Shown here: positions 51,635-58,943 of the stretch, piece by piece | How the letters are laid out: every line of letters starts with the position of its first letter | How positions within the stretch are numbered: the first letter of the stretch is position 1 | NCBI RefSeq assembly: GCF_041903755.1 | Contig: NZ_JBBWVE010000012.1 | Span: 62,001 to 126,000, forward strand | Source: Thiocapsa roseilacustris | GTDB taxonomy: Bacteria; Pseudomonadota; Gammaproteobacteria; Chromatiales; Chromatiaceae | DNA: 64,000 bases | Direction: 5' to 3' | Position numbers and translations under genes: made by a program | The notes under the pieces: model-generated | What the model was told of the DNA's origin: nothing | Seen by the model: only the letters and a program-made list of their open reading frames with translations | Databases searched by the model: none

Positions 51635-52462
51635 ATGACGAAGACACCGACCACCCTGCCCACCCTGTCCATCTTGCTCGCCTTGGTCGTTGCCAGTCCG
51701 AGCGGACCGATCCATGCCGACACCGCCGCTGCGCCGATCCAAACGACCGGCTCGGATCTCGGCAAAGAGCTGCGTTGGCGCGAGCAGATCGTCGACAGCC
51801 TGATGGACGGCGAGGCCGTCGATCTCACGGCCGGCGAGGCGACCTTTCTCGGGCTTTATACCGAGGCCGAAGAGGACGCGGGCCAGGGTGCGATCATCGT
51901 GCACGGCATCGGCGTTCACCCCAACTGGCCACAGGTGGTCTATCCGCTGCGCACCGCTTTACCCCGGGACGGATGGAGCACCCTCGCCATTCAGATGCCG
52001 GTCCTGGCGAACGAGGCGACCGGGGCCGATTACGCGCCGCTCATCGCCGAAAGCGCCCCCCGCCTCGCTGCCGCCGTCGCCTATCTGAAGGCACATGGCG
52101 CCGAGCGCATCGTCATCGTCGCGCACAGTCTCGGCGCCACCATGGTCAACGACGCCCTCGCCGCCCGTTCCGACGACGTCGATGCTTATGTGGCCATCGG
52201 CATGTCCAGCAGCGGACTTCAGGCCGGTCGCGACAACGTCGAATTGGTGCGCAGGATCACCATCCCGATGCTCGACCTGTTCGGCGAGAATGATCTGCCG
52301 GCGGTCATCTCGGGGGCCCGGGAACGCGCCGAGACCGCCGCTGCGAACCCCGGCTATCATCAGGTGCAGATCCCCGGCGCGGACCATTTCTTCGAGGGAT
52401 ATGAAGAGCCCTTGATCGAGACCGTCGTTCAGTGGCTGGACCAGACTGTGCCGACCCCGTAA
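51635..52462 (+). CDS. Secreted alpha/beta hydrolase, DUF3530-like
   Basis: A protein of 275 residues with a signal peptide (LPTLSILLALVVASPSGPIH). The hydrolase fold shows GAIIVHGIGVHPNWPQVV (oxyanion region), the nucleophile elbow IVAHSLGATM, an acidic residue in LDLFGENDLPAV and the catalytic His in QIPGADHFFEGYE. The match is to DUF3530 family proteins, whose substrate is unknown. The ATG has CAGGAGG upstream. It lies at the right edge of the cargo region, convergent with the DUF1845 gene. Confidence 0.8.
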   Translation: MTKTPTTLPTLSILLALVVASPSGPIHADTAAAPIQTTGSDLGKELRWREQIVDSLMDGEAVDLTAGEATFLGLYTEAEEDAGQGAIIVHGIGVHPNWPQVVYPLRTALPRDGWSTLAIQMPVLANEATGADYAPLIAESAPRLAAAVAYLKAHGAERIVIVAHSLGATMVNDALAARSDDVDAYVAIGMSSSGLQAGRDNVELVRRITIPMLDLFGENDLPAVISGARERAETAAANPGYHQVQIPGADHFFEGYEEPLIETVVQWLDQTVPTP

Positions 52463-52644
52463 TGGCTGGGGACCGCCTCACGGGGCGACCGCGCAACGAC
52501 GGCGACGCGGGCTTGGTGACGCGTCGACGACGCCGACTCCGAGTGAAGGGGCGTGCCCGCCTGAGGCTCGAACCGCAGGCACAGGACGACAGGCGAACGC
52601 CGGTGATCGCCATGACCGGATCTACGGAGCGTCGGGGAAGCTGA

Positions 52645-53265
52645 TTACGTGGCAAACTCCTCCTCGTCTCCCTCCAACTCGCCCTCCTCGTCCAACACCA
52701 CCACGGAAGTTGCTGCGGCATCCCCGGCGGCGATCTCCTCCTCCTTGCCTTGGCGGCGCGCGAAATCGCGGGCACGCGCTTCGATCTCGACGATGCGTCG
52801 ACCGACTGAGAGGAGCTCGTTGCGCCAGGTGTAGACCGCATCGGCGCGTTGGCGGTTGCTGAGGAGGCCGCTGAGCCAGAGTGTGTCGATGCCGACGGTG
52901 AGCCGGTCGAGGGCCTGGATCAGATTGGCGTATTGGGAGAGCTGGGGCGAGGAGATGCGGAAAGTGACCCGGCTCGGGTTGGTGTAGCGCGGCACGGCGG
53001 CGATGCCGTTGGCGCTCTTCAAGACCTCCACGCGGGCGATCTCTTCGTCCAAGCGTTGTGCGAAGGCGCCGAGCAAGCCGTCGACCAGGCCCTCGACCTC
53101 TTCCATCTGTCGGGCATCGCCGATCGCGTGGAGCACCACGTCGATCCCGTAGAGGGCGCGCGCGACACGGATCAGGCTGCGGCCGACGACGCGGTGGGCA
53201 TGTGCCGATTGCAGGGTGACGGGGACGTGGAATTCGGGGCGGCTGTAACCTCTCGGGGCGGGCAT
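52645..53265 (-). CDS. DUF1845/AcaB-like protein
   Basis: A protein of 206 residues. Its core (HVPVTLQSAHAHRVVGRSLI, YTNPSRVTFRISSPQLSQYA, LSNRQRADAVYTWRNELLSV) matches the DUF1845 family, which includes AcaB, a transcriptional regulator of IncC-type elements, and the PFL_4669/TIGR03761 proteins of integrating conjugative elements. The acidic C-terminal tail (EEGELEGDEEEF) is notable. It is the only gene on the minus strand in the right part of the element and is divergent from bet, as expected of a regulator. Confidence 0.68.
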   Translation of the reverse strand: MPAPRGYSRPEFHVPVTLQSAHAHRVVGRSLIRVARALYGIDVVLHAIGDARQMEEVEGLVDGLLGAFAQRLDEEIARVEVLKSANGIAAVPRYTNPSRVTFRISSPQLSQYANLIQALDRLTVGIDTLWLSGLLSNRQRADAVYTWRNELLSVGRRIVEIEARARDFARRQGKEEEIAAGDAAATSVVVLDEEGELEGDEEEFAT

Positions 53266-53905
53266 GGGGATGCTCTTTGCGGCTGTTCGGGGTCGCCAGC
53301 CTATTCCGACCCCGAGCGTGTTCGCACCGGTGAAAAGAGCCCGGAAACGCTTGTTTTTCGACCAGGCGGCAGCCTTGCAATCGCCCTTCGCCTGCGCTGG
53401 AATAGGTGCGCGGTAGCTGGCCGCGGCTCCCTGCGAGCCGAAACGTCCGCCCGGACGTAACAGCCGAAACCACCTCCACCCAATCGCAAGCGGTCGCTGC
53501 GAAGGCAACCTGCCTTCAGGTGTCGTCGACAGTCCTCCACGTCGATCGCGCGCCCGTCTTCGTCGAACGTTCCGCAACGCACCGACCTTACCCCGAGGAT
53601 CGACGCCGCGCCCTGTCGCTGCGTGCGTGTGCACGCCCTCGTCCGAACCCCATCGATTCCCCTGTCCCCTGCGCTGCGACCGCGTCCGTGACCCGCACGG
53701 TCCGCAGCGGACAGGCGATTCACGCGTCATCCGTTCGGTTCTCCCTGCACGAGACCGACCGACGGGGCCGCTGACCCCGGGCGTTTGCCCGAATACAGCC
53801 GAAACCAGCCGCCGGCCCTGCCGGCTCACCCGTCCCGGGGAGACTGCCGCTCCCCGGGGGCGAGGTGCGTCTCCTCGGGTTCACCCACCCGATGGAGACC
53901 ATACC
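53266..53905 (+). promoter_or_regulatory. Divergent control region between DUF1845 and bet
   Basis: 640 bases without a supported gene. It presumably holds the promoters for the DUF1845 gene and the recombination operon, but I cannot point to a strong -35/-10 pair. Its last 75 bases form the bet leader. Confidence 0.4.
53834..53899 (+). promoter_or_regulatory. Two-hairpin leader of bet
   Basis: Hairpin I: CCCGGGGAG (53834-53842) with CTCCCCGGG (53850-53858). Hairpin II: GTCTCC (53869-53874) with GGAGAC (53894-53899), extended by TCGGGT/ACCCGA; it covers the ribosome-binding GGAG, 8 bases before the ATG. Confidence 0.7.
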
Positions 53906-54940
53906 ATGGCCACGCGCCGCAGCAGCACGACCCCAGCCCTGACCAGCTCGCTCGTCCCCAGCCGCCTCCCGGTCGCCCCGAGCGTCCTCGCCGAGATCGG
54001 CCTGGACGCCGGGACCTGGGCGGTGCTTGCCGACTCGATCTTCCCCAACGCCAAGACACCCGAGGGCGTGATCCTCGCGGTGCGCTATTGCCAGGCGCGC
54101 GGCCTGGACGTGATGAAACGCCCGGTGCACGTCGTCTCCATGTGGTCGACCGCGCTCGGACGTTACGTCGAAACGGTTTGGCCCGGCATCGCCGAGGTCC
54201 AGATCACGGCGGCGCGCACCGGCCTGTGGGCCGGGCTCGACTCGCCGCGATTCGGACCGGAGCTGACCAAGACCTTCACCGGGACGGTCAAGCGCGACGA
54301 CAAATGGACCGAGGTCGCCGTCACCGTGACCTTCCCCGAGTGGGCCGAGACGACGGTCTATCGAATGGTCAACGGGGTGCGCTGCCCCTTCTCCGAGATG
54401 GTCTTCTGGGAGGAGACCTATGCCCGACAGGGCCGTGCGGAGGTGCCGAACGAGATGTGGCAGAAGCGTCCGAAGGGACAGCTTCTCAAATGCGCCAAAG
54501 CGGCGAGCCTGCGGGCGGCCTTTCCCGAGGAAGCCGGCTACACCGCCGAGGAGATGGAAGGCAAGGCCATCGAAGGGCATGCCCCCGTCGACGCCGCCGT
54601 GATCGAGGGCGAGATCGTCACCGCGCAACCGACCACGAAGGAGCCGAGCGACACGGCCACCCCGAGTCCGGTCGACCAGACCTCCGTCTCCGAAACCGCC
54701 CCGGCGGATCCCGCACAGCGGGATGCCGTCATCGACGCGCAGGTGGCCAAGCAGGTCGCCACGCTCGTGGAGCGGGCCTGTAAGGTCGGCGCCTGGGGTC
54801 AGGCCGAGGACTATGCCCGCGCCCGCTTCAACGGGGCGCATCTGGCCTACGCCCTCGCCGAGTTGGAGCAGGCGGCCGCGCTGTCGGTCGTCACGAGGAA
54901 AGCCAAGACCGCCGAGGCGCCCGTCGCCGAAGCCGCCTAG
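53906..54940 (+). CDS. bet: Bet/RecT-like single-strand annealing protein
   Basis: A protein of 344 residues. The N-terminal two thirds match phage recombination protein Bet: LADSIFPNAKTPEGVILAVR, CQARGLDVMKRPVHVVSMWS and QKRPKGQLLKCAKAASLRAA. It anneals complementary single strands and works with the exonuclease encoded next, as in lambda Red and in SXT/R391 elements. The C-terminal third is acidic and Pro/Thr-rich and then helical. The start has GGAGACC upstream inside the leader hairpin. Confidence 0.88.
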   Translation: MATRRSSTTPALTSSLVPSRLPVAPSVLAEIGLDAGTWAVLADSIFPNAKTPEGVILAVRYCQARGLDVMKRPVHVVSMWSTALGRYVETVWPGIAEVQITAARTGLWAGLDSPRFGPELTKTFTGTVKRDDKWTEVAVTVTFPEWAETTVYRMVNGVRCPFSEMVFWEETYARQGRAEVPNEMWQKRPKGQLLKCAKAASLRAAFPEEAGYTAEEMEGKAIEGHAPVDAAVIEGEIVTAQPTTKEPSDTATPSPVDQTSVSETAPADPAQRDAVIDAQVAKQVATLVERACKVGAWGQAEDYARARFNGAHLAYALAELEQAAALSVVTRKAKTAEAPVAEAA

Positions 54941-54988
54941 CTCCCATGACCGCCACGGACGGCGGTCATTCGATTCCGATCATCCACC

Positions 54989-55043
54989 CCCCGGGGCACG
55001 CGCTGCCCCTCGGGGACGGTGCCCCGTTTTATTCCGGAGCACC
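54989..55043 (+). promoter_or_regulatory. Two-hairpin leader of the exonuclease gene
   Basis: Hairpin I: CCCCGGGGCA (54989-54998) with TGCCCC plus CGGGG (55004-55015). Hairpin II: GGTGC (55018-55022) with GCACC (55039-55043), with CCG/CGG inside; it covers the GGAG ribosome site before the ATG at 55046. Confidence 0.65.
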
Positions 55044-55045
55044 CC

Positions 55046-56062
55046 ATGCACGTCATCGACATCACCCAACGCACCCCCGACTGGCACGCCTGGCGTAACG
55101 CCGGGGTCTCGGCCTCCGATGCCGCGGCCGTTCTCGGCGTCTCGCCGTACAAGACGCCGTGGCGGCTGTGGGCGGAGAAGATCGGGATGCTGTTGCCCGA
55201 AGACCTGAGCGGCAATCCGATCGTACGCCGCGGCAACGCGCTCGAAGACACCGCCCGTCGGGGCTTCGAGGAACGCCACGACACCTTGCTGCTGCCGCTC
55301 TGCGGCGAGTCCGACACCCATCCCGTCATCCGCGCGTCCTTCGACGGTCTGGACAATGACGGAATCCCGGTCGAGCTCAAGGTGCCGCACGAGAGCACCT
55401 ATCTGCAGGTCCTCGAGCACGGGGTCGCCTCGGAGGCCTACCGCCTCTATTGGCATCAGGTCCAGTGTCAGATCCATGTCGCCGACGCCGCCGAAGGCTG
55501 GCTGGTGTTTCATCGGGCGCCGGGCATCGCGGTCGACTTTCGCATCCCGCGCGACGAGACCTTCATCCGGGACACCTTGGTGCCGCGCTGCCTGGAGTTT
55601 CGGGCGCGCGTGGAGAAGAAGCAGGAGCCCGAACGCGATCCCGAGCGGGATCTCTACACCCCGTCCGGCACGGACCTCGAGACCTGGACCCGGCTGTCCG
55701 GGGAGTACCGCACGCTCGCCGCCGAGAAGGCCAAGCTCGACGCCGCGCTCAAGACCCTGAAGTCGGGTCTGGACGGCATCGAGTCGCAACTGTTCGCCTT
55801 GCTGGGCGACTTCGCGATGGGCGAGAGCGCCGGGCTGCGGGTCCTGCGCTACGCCGTAGCCGGAGCGATCGACTACAAGGCCGCCCTTGCGGACGTTGCG
55901 CCCGATGTCGATCCGCTGCGTCTGGAGCGCTATCGCCGCGCGCCGTCCGACCGGGTCAAGATCACGACCCTGAAGGATGGCACGGCAAGCGTTGCGTTCG
56001 ACGCGGCCGCGCTCGACGCGATGCAGGATCCCGCGGAGACGGAGCACGGCTTCTACTTCTGA
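55046..56062 (+). CDS. exo: YqaJ/lambda-Exo-type recombination exonuclease
   Basis: A protein of 338 residues. The nuclease domain has VSASDAAAVLGVSPYKTPWR, GNALEDTARRGFEE, SFDGLDNDGIPVELKVPHES (the Asp and Glu-x-Lys catalytic core) and YWHQVQCQIHVADA. It digests the 5' strand so that Bet can anneal. A coiled coil follows at about residues 225-260. The last residues, ETEHGFYF, share a tail with the next two small proteins (WGR and DUF3150). The start is set by the leader ribosome site. Confidence 0.86.
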   Translation: MHVIDITQRTPDWHAWRNAGVSASDAAAVLGVSPYKTPWRLWAEKIGMLLPEDLSGNPIVRRGNALEDTARRGFEERHDTLLLPLCGESDTHPVIRASFDGLDNDGIPVELKVPHESTYLQVLEHGVASEAYRLYWHQVQCQIHVADAAEGWLVFHRAPGIAVDFRIPRDETFIRDTLVPRCLEFRARVEKKQEPERDPERDLYTPSGTDLETWTRLSGEYRTLAAEKAKLDAALKTLKSGLDGIESQLFALLGDFAMGESAGLRVLRYAVAGAIDYKAALADVAPDVDPLRLERYRRAPSDRVKITTLKDGTASVAFDAAALDAMQDPAETEHGFYF

Positions 56063-56293
56063 CCACGCGGATCCAGGCCCATGGACGGGCCTGCGATTCG
56101 CGTACGCCATCCGATCCCGCAGTCCAAGACACCCCGGCCCCGGCCGGCGGCTGTCCCGTCCCGACCGACAAAACCGCGGTCTCGATCGGACAACCGAATG
56201 ACGTGATGTCCCTGCCGGACATGACGACTCCGCGAGCTGAACGGGCCGACTCTCGGCGACACAGCCAACCCCAGTCCTCTGCAACCCAAGCCC

Positions 56294-56361
56294 CCCGGGG
56301 AGACCTGCGCTCCCCCCACGGGAGGCGTGCGTCTCCTCGGGATCACCCACCCGATGGAGAC
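56294..56361 (+). promoter_or_regulatory. Two-hairpin leader of the cobS-like gene
   Basis: Hairpin I: GGGGAG (56297-56302) with CTCCCC (56310-56315), extended by CCC/GGG. Hairpin II: GTCTCC (56331-56336) with GGAGAC (56356-56361), extended by TCGGG/CCCGA. Hairpin II is almost identical to that of bet. Confidence 0.7.
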
Positions 56362-56367
56362 CACACC

Positions 56368-57321
56368 ATGACCGCCAGCCAACGTTTCGATGTCGCGACC
56401 ACCTTCAACGTCAAGGCCCGTCCGGGTCTGGAAGTGATCGGTTTCGCCGACGACACCCACCCGCACATCCCGGTGCGCAAGCCCTACGTCTTCAGACCCG
56501 AGCTGCTGCGCGACGTGCTGGCCTTCCTGCACGATGCCGGCGGCGACGGCCTGTTCCTGACCGGACCGACCGGATCGGGCAAGACCAGCCTGATCCTGCA
56601 GATCGCCGCCCGGCTCGCCTGGCCGGTGCAGTCGGTCACCTGCCACGGGCGCATGGAGCTGGCGGCCCTGGTCGGCCAATTCGTGTTGGTGGAGGGCAGC
56701 ACCCGTTTCGTCCACGGACCCCTGTCCACGGCGGCGCGCGACGGGCACCTCCTGGTGCTCAACGAAACCGACCTGATGGACCCGGCCGAGCTGGCGGGTC
56801 TGAACGACATCCTCGAGGGCCATCCGCTGGTGATTGCGGAGAACGGCGGGGAGGTGATCCGGCCCCATCCGAAGTTCCGGGTCGTCGCGACCGGCAACAC
56901 CGCCGGTGCCGGCGACCGCTCGGGACTCTCCCAAGGGGTGCTGCGACAGAACCTCGCCTTCATGGACCGTTTCCGGGTGGTGCAGGTCGGCTATCCGGAG
57001 CCCGAGACGGAGCAGGATCTGATCGCCGCGGCGGTCCCGAAGCTGCCCGCGGAGATCATCGCGAAGATGATCCTCGTGGCCGAGGAGGTACGGCGCCTGT
57101 TCCTGGGCGCCGGGACGGAATCCGGGGAGCTGACCGTGACCATGAGCACCCGGACCCTGGTGCGCTGGGCCACGCTGAGTCTGGCGTTCAAAGGCGCTCC
57201 GAACGTCTTCGAGTATGCCCTGCAGCAGTCCTTGACCGCCCGCGCGGAGCCGGAGCAGCGCGAGGCGATCCACCGGATCGCCGCCGATGTCTTCGGCGAC
57301 TACTGGGGTGCGAAACCGTGA
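56368..57321 (+). CDS. CobS/MoxR-like AAA ATPase
   Basis: A protein of 317 residues of the MoxR/CobS AAA group: Walker A LTGPTGSGKTSL (about residue 69-80), Walker B HLLVLNETDLMDP, sensor region FRVVATGNTAG and arginine finger region LRQNLAFMDRFRVVQV. In SXT-like elements a CobS-like AAA ATPase accompanies a CobT-like VWA protein, as here (58944-60776). Such pairs usually remodel or load metal or partner proteins; here the role is unknown. The stop overlaps the GTG start of the WGR gene. Confidence 0.85.
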   Translation: MTASQRFDVATTFNVKARPGLEVIGFADDTHPHIPVRKPYVFRPELLRDVLAFLHDAGGDGLFLTGPTGSGKTSLILQIAARLAWPVQSVTCHGRMELAALVGQFVLVEGSTRFVHGPLSTAARDGHLLVLNETDLMDPAELAGLNDILEGHPLVIAENGGEVIRPHPKFRVVATGNTAGAGDRSGLSQGVLRQNLAFMDRFRVVQVGYPEPETEQDLIAAAVPKLPAEIIAKMILVAEEVRRLFLGAGTESGELTVTMSTRTLVRWATLSLAFKGAPNVFEYALQQSLTARAEPEQREAIHRIAADVFGDYWGAKP

Positions 57322-57680
57322 GCCCGCTGTTTCGGCTCTATCGCTACGACCACGGCGACGGGACCGCCAAGGAATGGGCCTACGCCGATCTCGGCAACGG
57401 GACGGCGCAGATCCGTTGGGGACCGGCCGGTCGTCTGCGGCAAACCCAATCCAAGCCGTTGCCGATCGCCCTCGAGCGGGCACGCGAGAAGACGCTCAAA
57501 GGCTACGTCGCCGTCGGCCGGGCGGACATCGATGCGACCGGGGCTGTCGTGCTCCTGTCTCGGGACGGTCCGGATCAGCGGGTGACTCCCGGCGGACCCG
57601 CAACGCCCAAGCTCGACCCCAAGCCAGCCCGCGACATCGCCGCCCTCTTGGGCGCAGATGACGGCGGGTTTTACTTCTAA
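57318..57680 (+). CDS. WGR-domain protein, 120 aa
   Basis: A small protein with the WGR fold (FRLYRYDHGDGTAKEWAYAD and AQIRWGPAGRLRQTQ), known from PARPs and bacterial DNA-repair accessory proteins; WGR domains bind nucleic acids. It starts with GTG overlapping the stop of the AAA gene, so it is translationally coupled and needs no leader. The C-terminus ADDGGFYF resembles that of the exonuclease and DUF3150 proteins. Confidence 0.82.
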   Translation: MSPLFRLYRYDHGDGTAKEWAYADLGNGTAQIRWGPAGRLRQTQSKPLPIALERAREKTLKGYVAVGRADIDATGAVVLLSRDGPDQRVTPGGPATPKLDPKPARDIAALLGADDGGFYF

Positions 57681-57702
57681 ACCATCTCGACACACGGCCG
57701 AC

Positions 57703-57755
57703 CGCGGCGCACGTCTTCGCCGCGAGGCGATCGCGTGCGTCCCGGTTCGCCCGGG
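57703..57755 (+). promoter_or_regulatory. Two-hairpin leader of the DUF3150 gene
   Basis: Hairpin I: CGCGGCG (57703-57709) with CGCCGCG (57718-57724). Hairpin II: CCCGG (57741-57745) with CCGGG (57751-57755), which covers part of the GGGAG ribosome site before the ATG at 57765. The sequence differs from the other leaders but the layout is the same. Confidence 0.55.
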
Positions 57756-57764
57756 AGCCCACCG

Positions 57765-58829
57765 ATGCACACGATCACCCACGTCACCGACCGGATCACT
57801 CTGGTCATGTTGAACGTCGCCATCTGGTCCGGACGCAAGAAACTGCGCGCCGAGGACCTGAAGCTCGGCACCGAAGTCCCGCCCGAGGAGCTGGTCTCCT
57901 TGGGATCGAAACGGGTCTGCGACCCCGAGCCGCTCAAGATCTTTCACCGCATCAAGAAGGGTGCGGAGCGCACCTGCCTGCAGGTCGGAACCCGCTTTCT
58001 CGGCGGGTTTGCCGTACCGCATGCCCGTGCCGAGTCGATCGCCGAGAAATTGGCGGTGCTGAAGGTCGAGTTCGACGCCGAAACACAGTCCTTCCTGGCC
58101 GGTTACGACCGGGCGTTGGAGGAGTGGATCTCCAATCTGCCCGCCTGGGAGGAACCGATCCGTCGGGCGATCGAGCCGGCGGAGATCGTCGGCACGCGTC
58201 TGCGTTTCGGCTACCAGATCGTGCGGATCGCCCCGGCGGAGCAACCGGGGACGCTGGAGGAGGAGGTCCACGGGCTCGGCGACGGCATCTTCGCCGAAGT
58301 CGAGCAGATGGCCCGCGAGCTCGAAGGCAGCTTCGAGGGCAAGGAGAAGCTGCATCGCCGTGCGCTCGGCACCTTCCGGCGCATCCGCGAGAAGCTCGCC
58401 TGCCTGTCCTTCGTGGACCGGCGCATCCATCCGGTGGTGGACACCCTCGATGACTGGTTCGCCCGCCTGCCGGACGGCCCGATCGAAGGCCCGATCTTCA
58501 ACGAAGGCATGGGGCTCGCACTGCTCCTCGCGGATGCCAAGCGCATGGCGCGCCACGGGGCGGGCCAGTGGGCGGTGCAGCAGGACGGCGAGCCGAACGA
58601 CAGCGACATGGCATCGGACGCCACGCCGACCGAGGTCACGCCGTTGCCGCTCGCCGTGCAGTCCGCGATGGACTTCGAGGCCGAGATGGACGCCTTGTTC
58701 GGCGATGTGCCGATTGAGGCCGAGACAGGCTCCGAAGCGCGGCTCAACCAGCCGGACAACCCGCCGGAGCCCGCGTTCTCCAGGCCCGTCGAGGAGACGG
58801 TCGCGGACGTCGAGGGCTTCTTCTTCTGA
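57765..58829 (+). CDS. DUF3150 domain protein
   Basis: A protein of 354 residues. The N-terminal 260 or so residues match DUF3150 (ITLVMLNVAIWSGRKKLRAE, VGTRFLGGFAVPHARAESIA, VLKVEFDAETQSFLAGYDRA), an uncharacterised helical family that travels with CobS/CobT-like genes in conjugative elements and phages. The C-terminal part is acidic and disordered-looking and ends VADVEGFFF, like the tails of the exonuclease and WGR proteins. ATG supported by CGGGAG upstream. Confidence 0.78.
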   Translation: MHTITHVTDRITLVMLNVAIWSGRKKLRAEDLKLGTEVPPEELVSLGSKRVCDPEPLKIFHRIKKGAERTCLQVGTRFLGGFAVPHARAESIAEKLAVLKVEFDAETQSFLAGYDRALEEWISNLPAWEEPIRRAIEPAEIVGTRLRFGYQIVRIAPAEQPGTLEEEVHGLGDGIFAEVEQMARELEGSFEGKEKLHRRALGTFRRIREKLACLSFVDRRIHPVVDTLDDWFARLPDGPIEGPIFNEGMGLALLLADAKRMARHGAGQWAVQQDGEPNDSDMASDATPTEVTPLPLAVQSAMDFEAEMDALFGDVPIEAETGSEARLNQPDNPPEPAFSRPVEETVADVEGFFF

Positions 58830-58886
58830 ACCGACCCTGAACCCGAGCCGGCGCATCCGCGCCGGCTTCCCATCAATCCACCCGAC

Positions 58887-58943
58887 CGGGGTACACCGAC
58901 CCCGCCGGGGTGGTGTGCCCCTTCTTTCACTCAGGAGCACACC
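58887..58943 (+). promoter_or_regulatory. Two-hairpin leader of the cobT-like gene
   Basis: Hairpin I: CGGGGT (58887-58892) with ACCCCG (58899-58904). Hairpin II: GGTGTGC (58912-58918) with GCACACC (58937-58943), which reaches the ATG and covers the AGGAG ribosome site. Confidence 0.7.
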
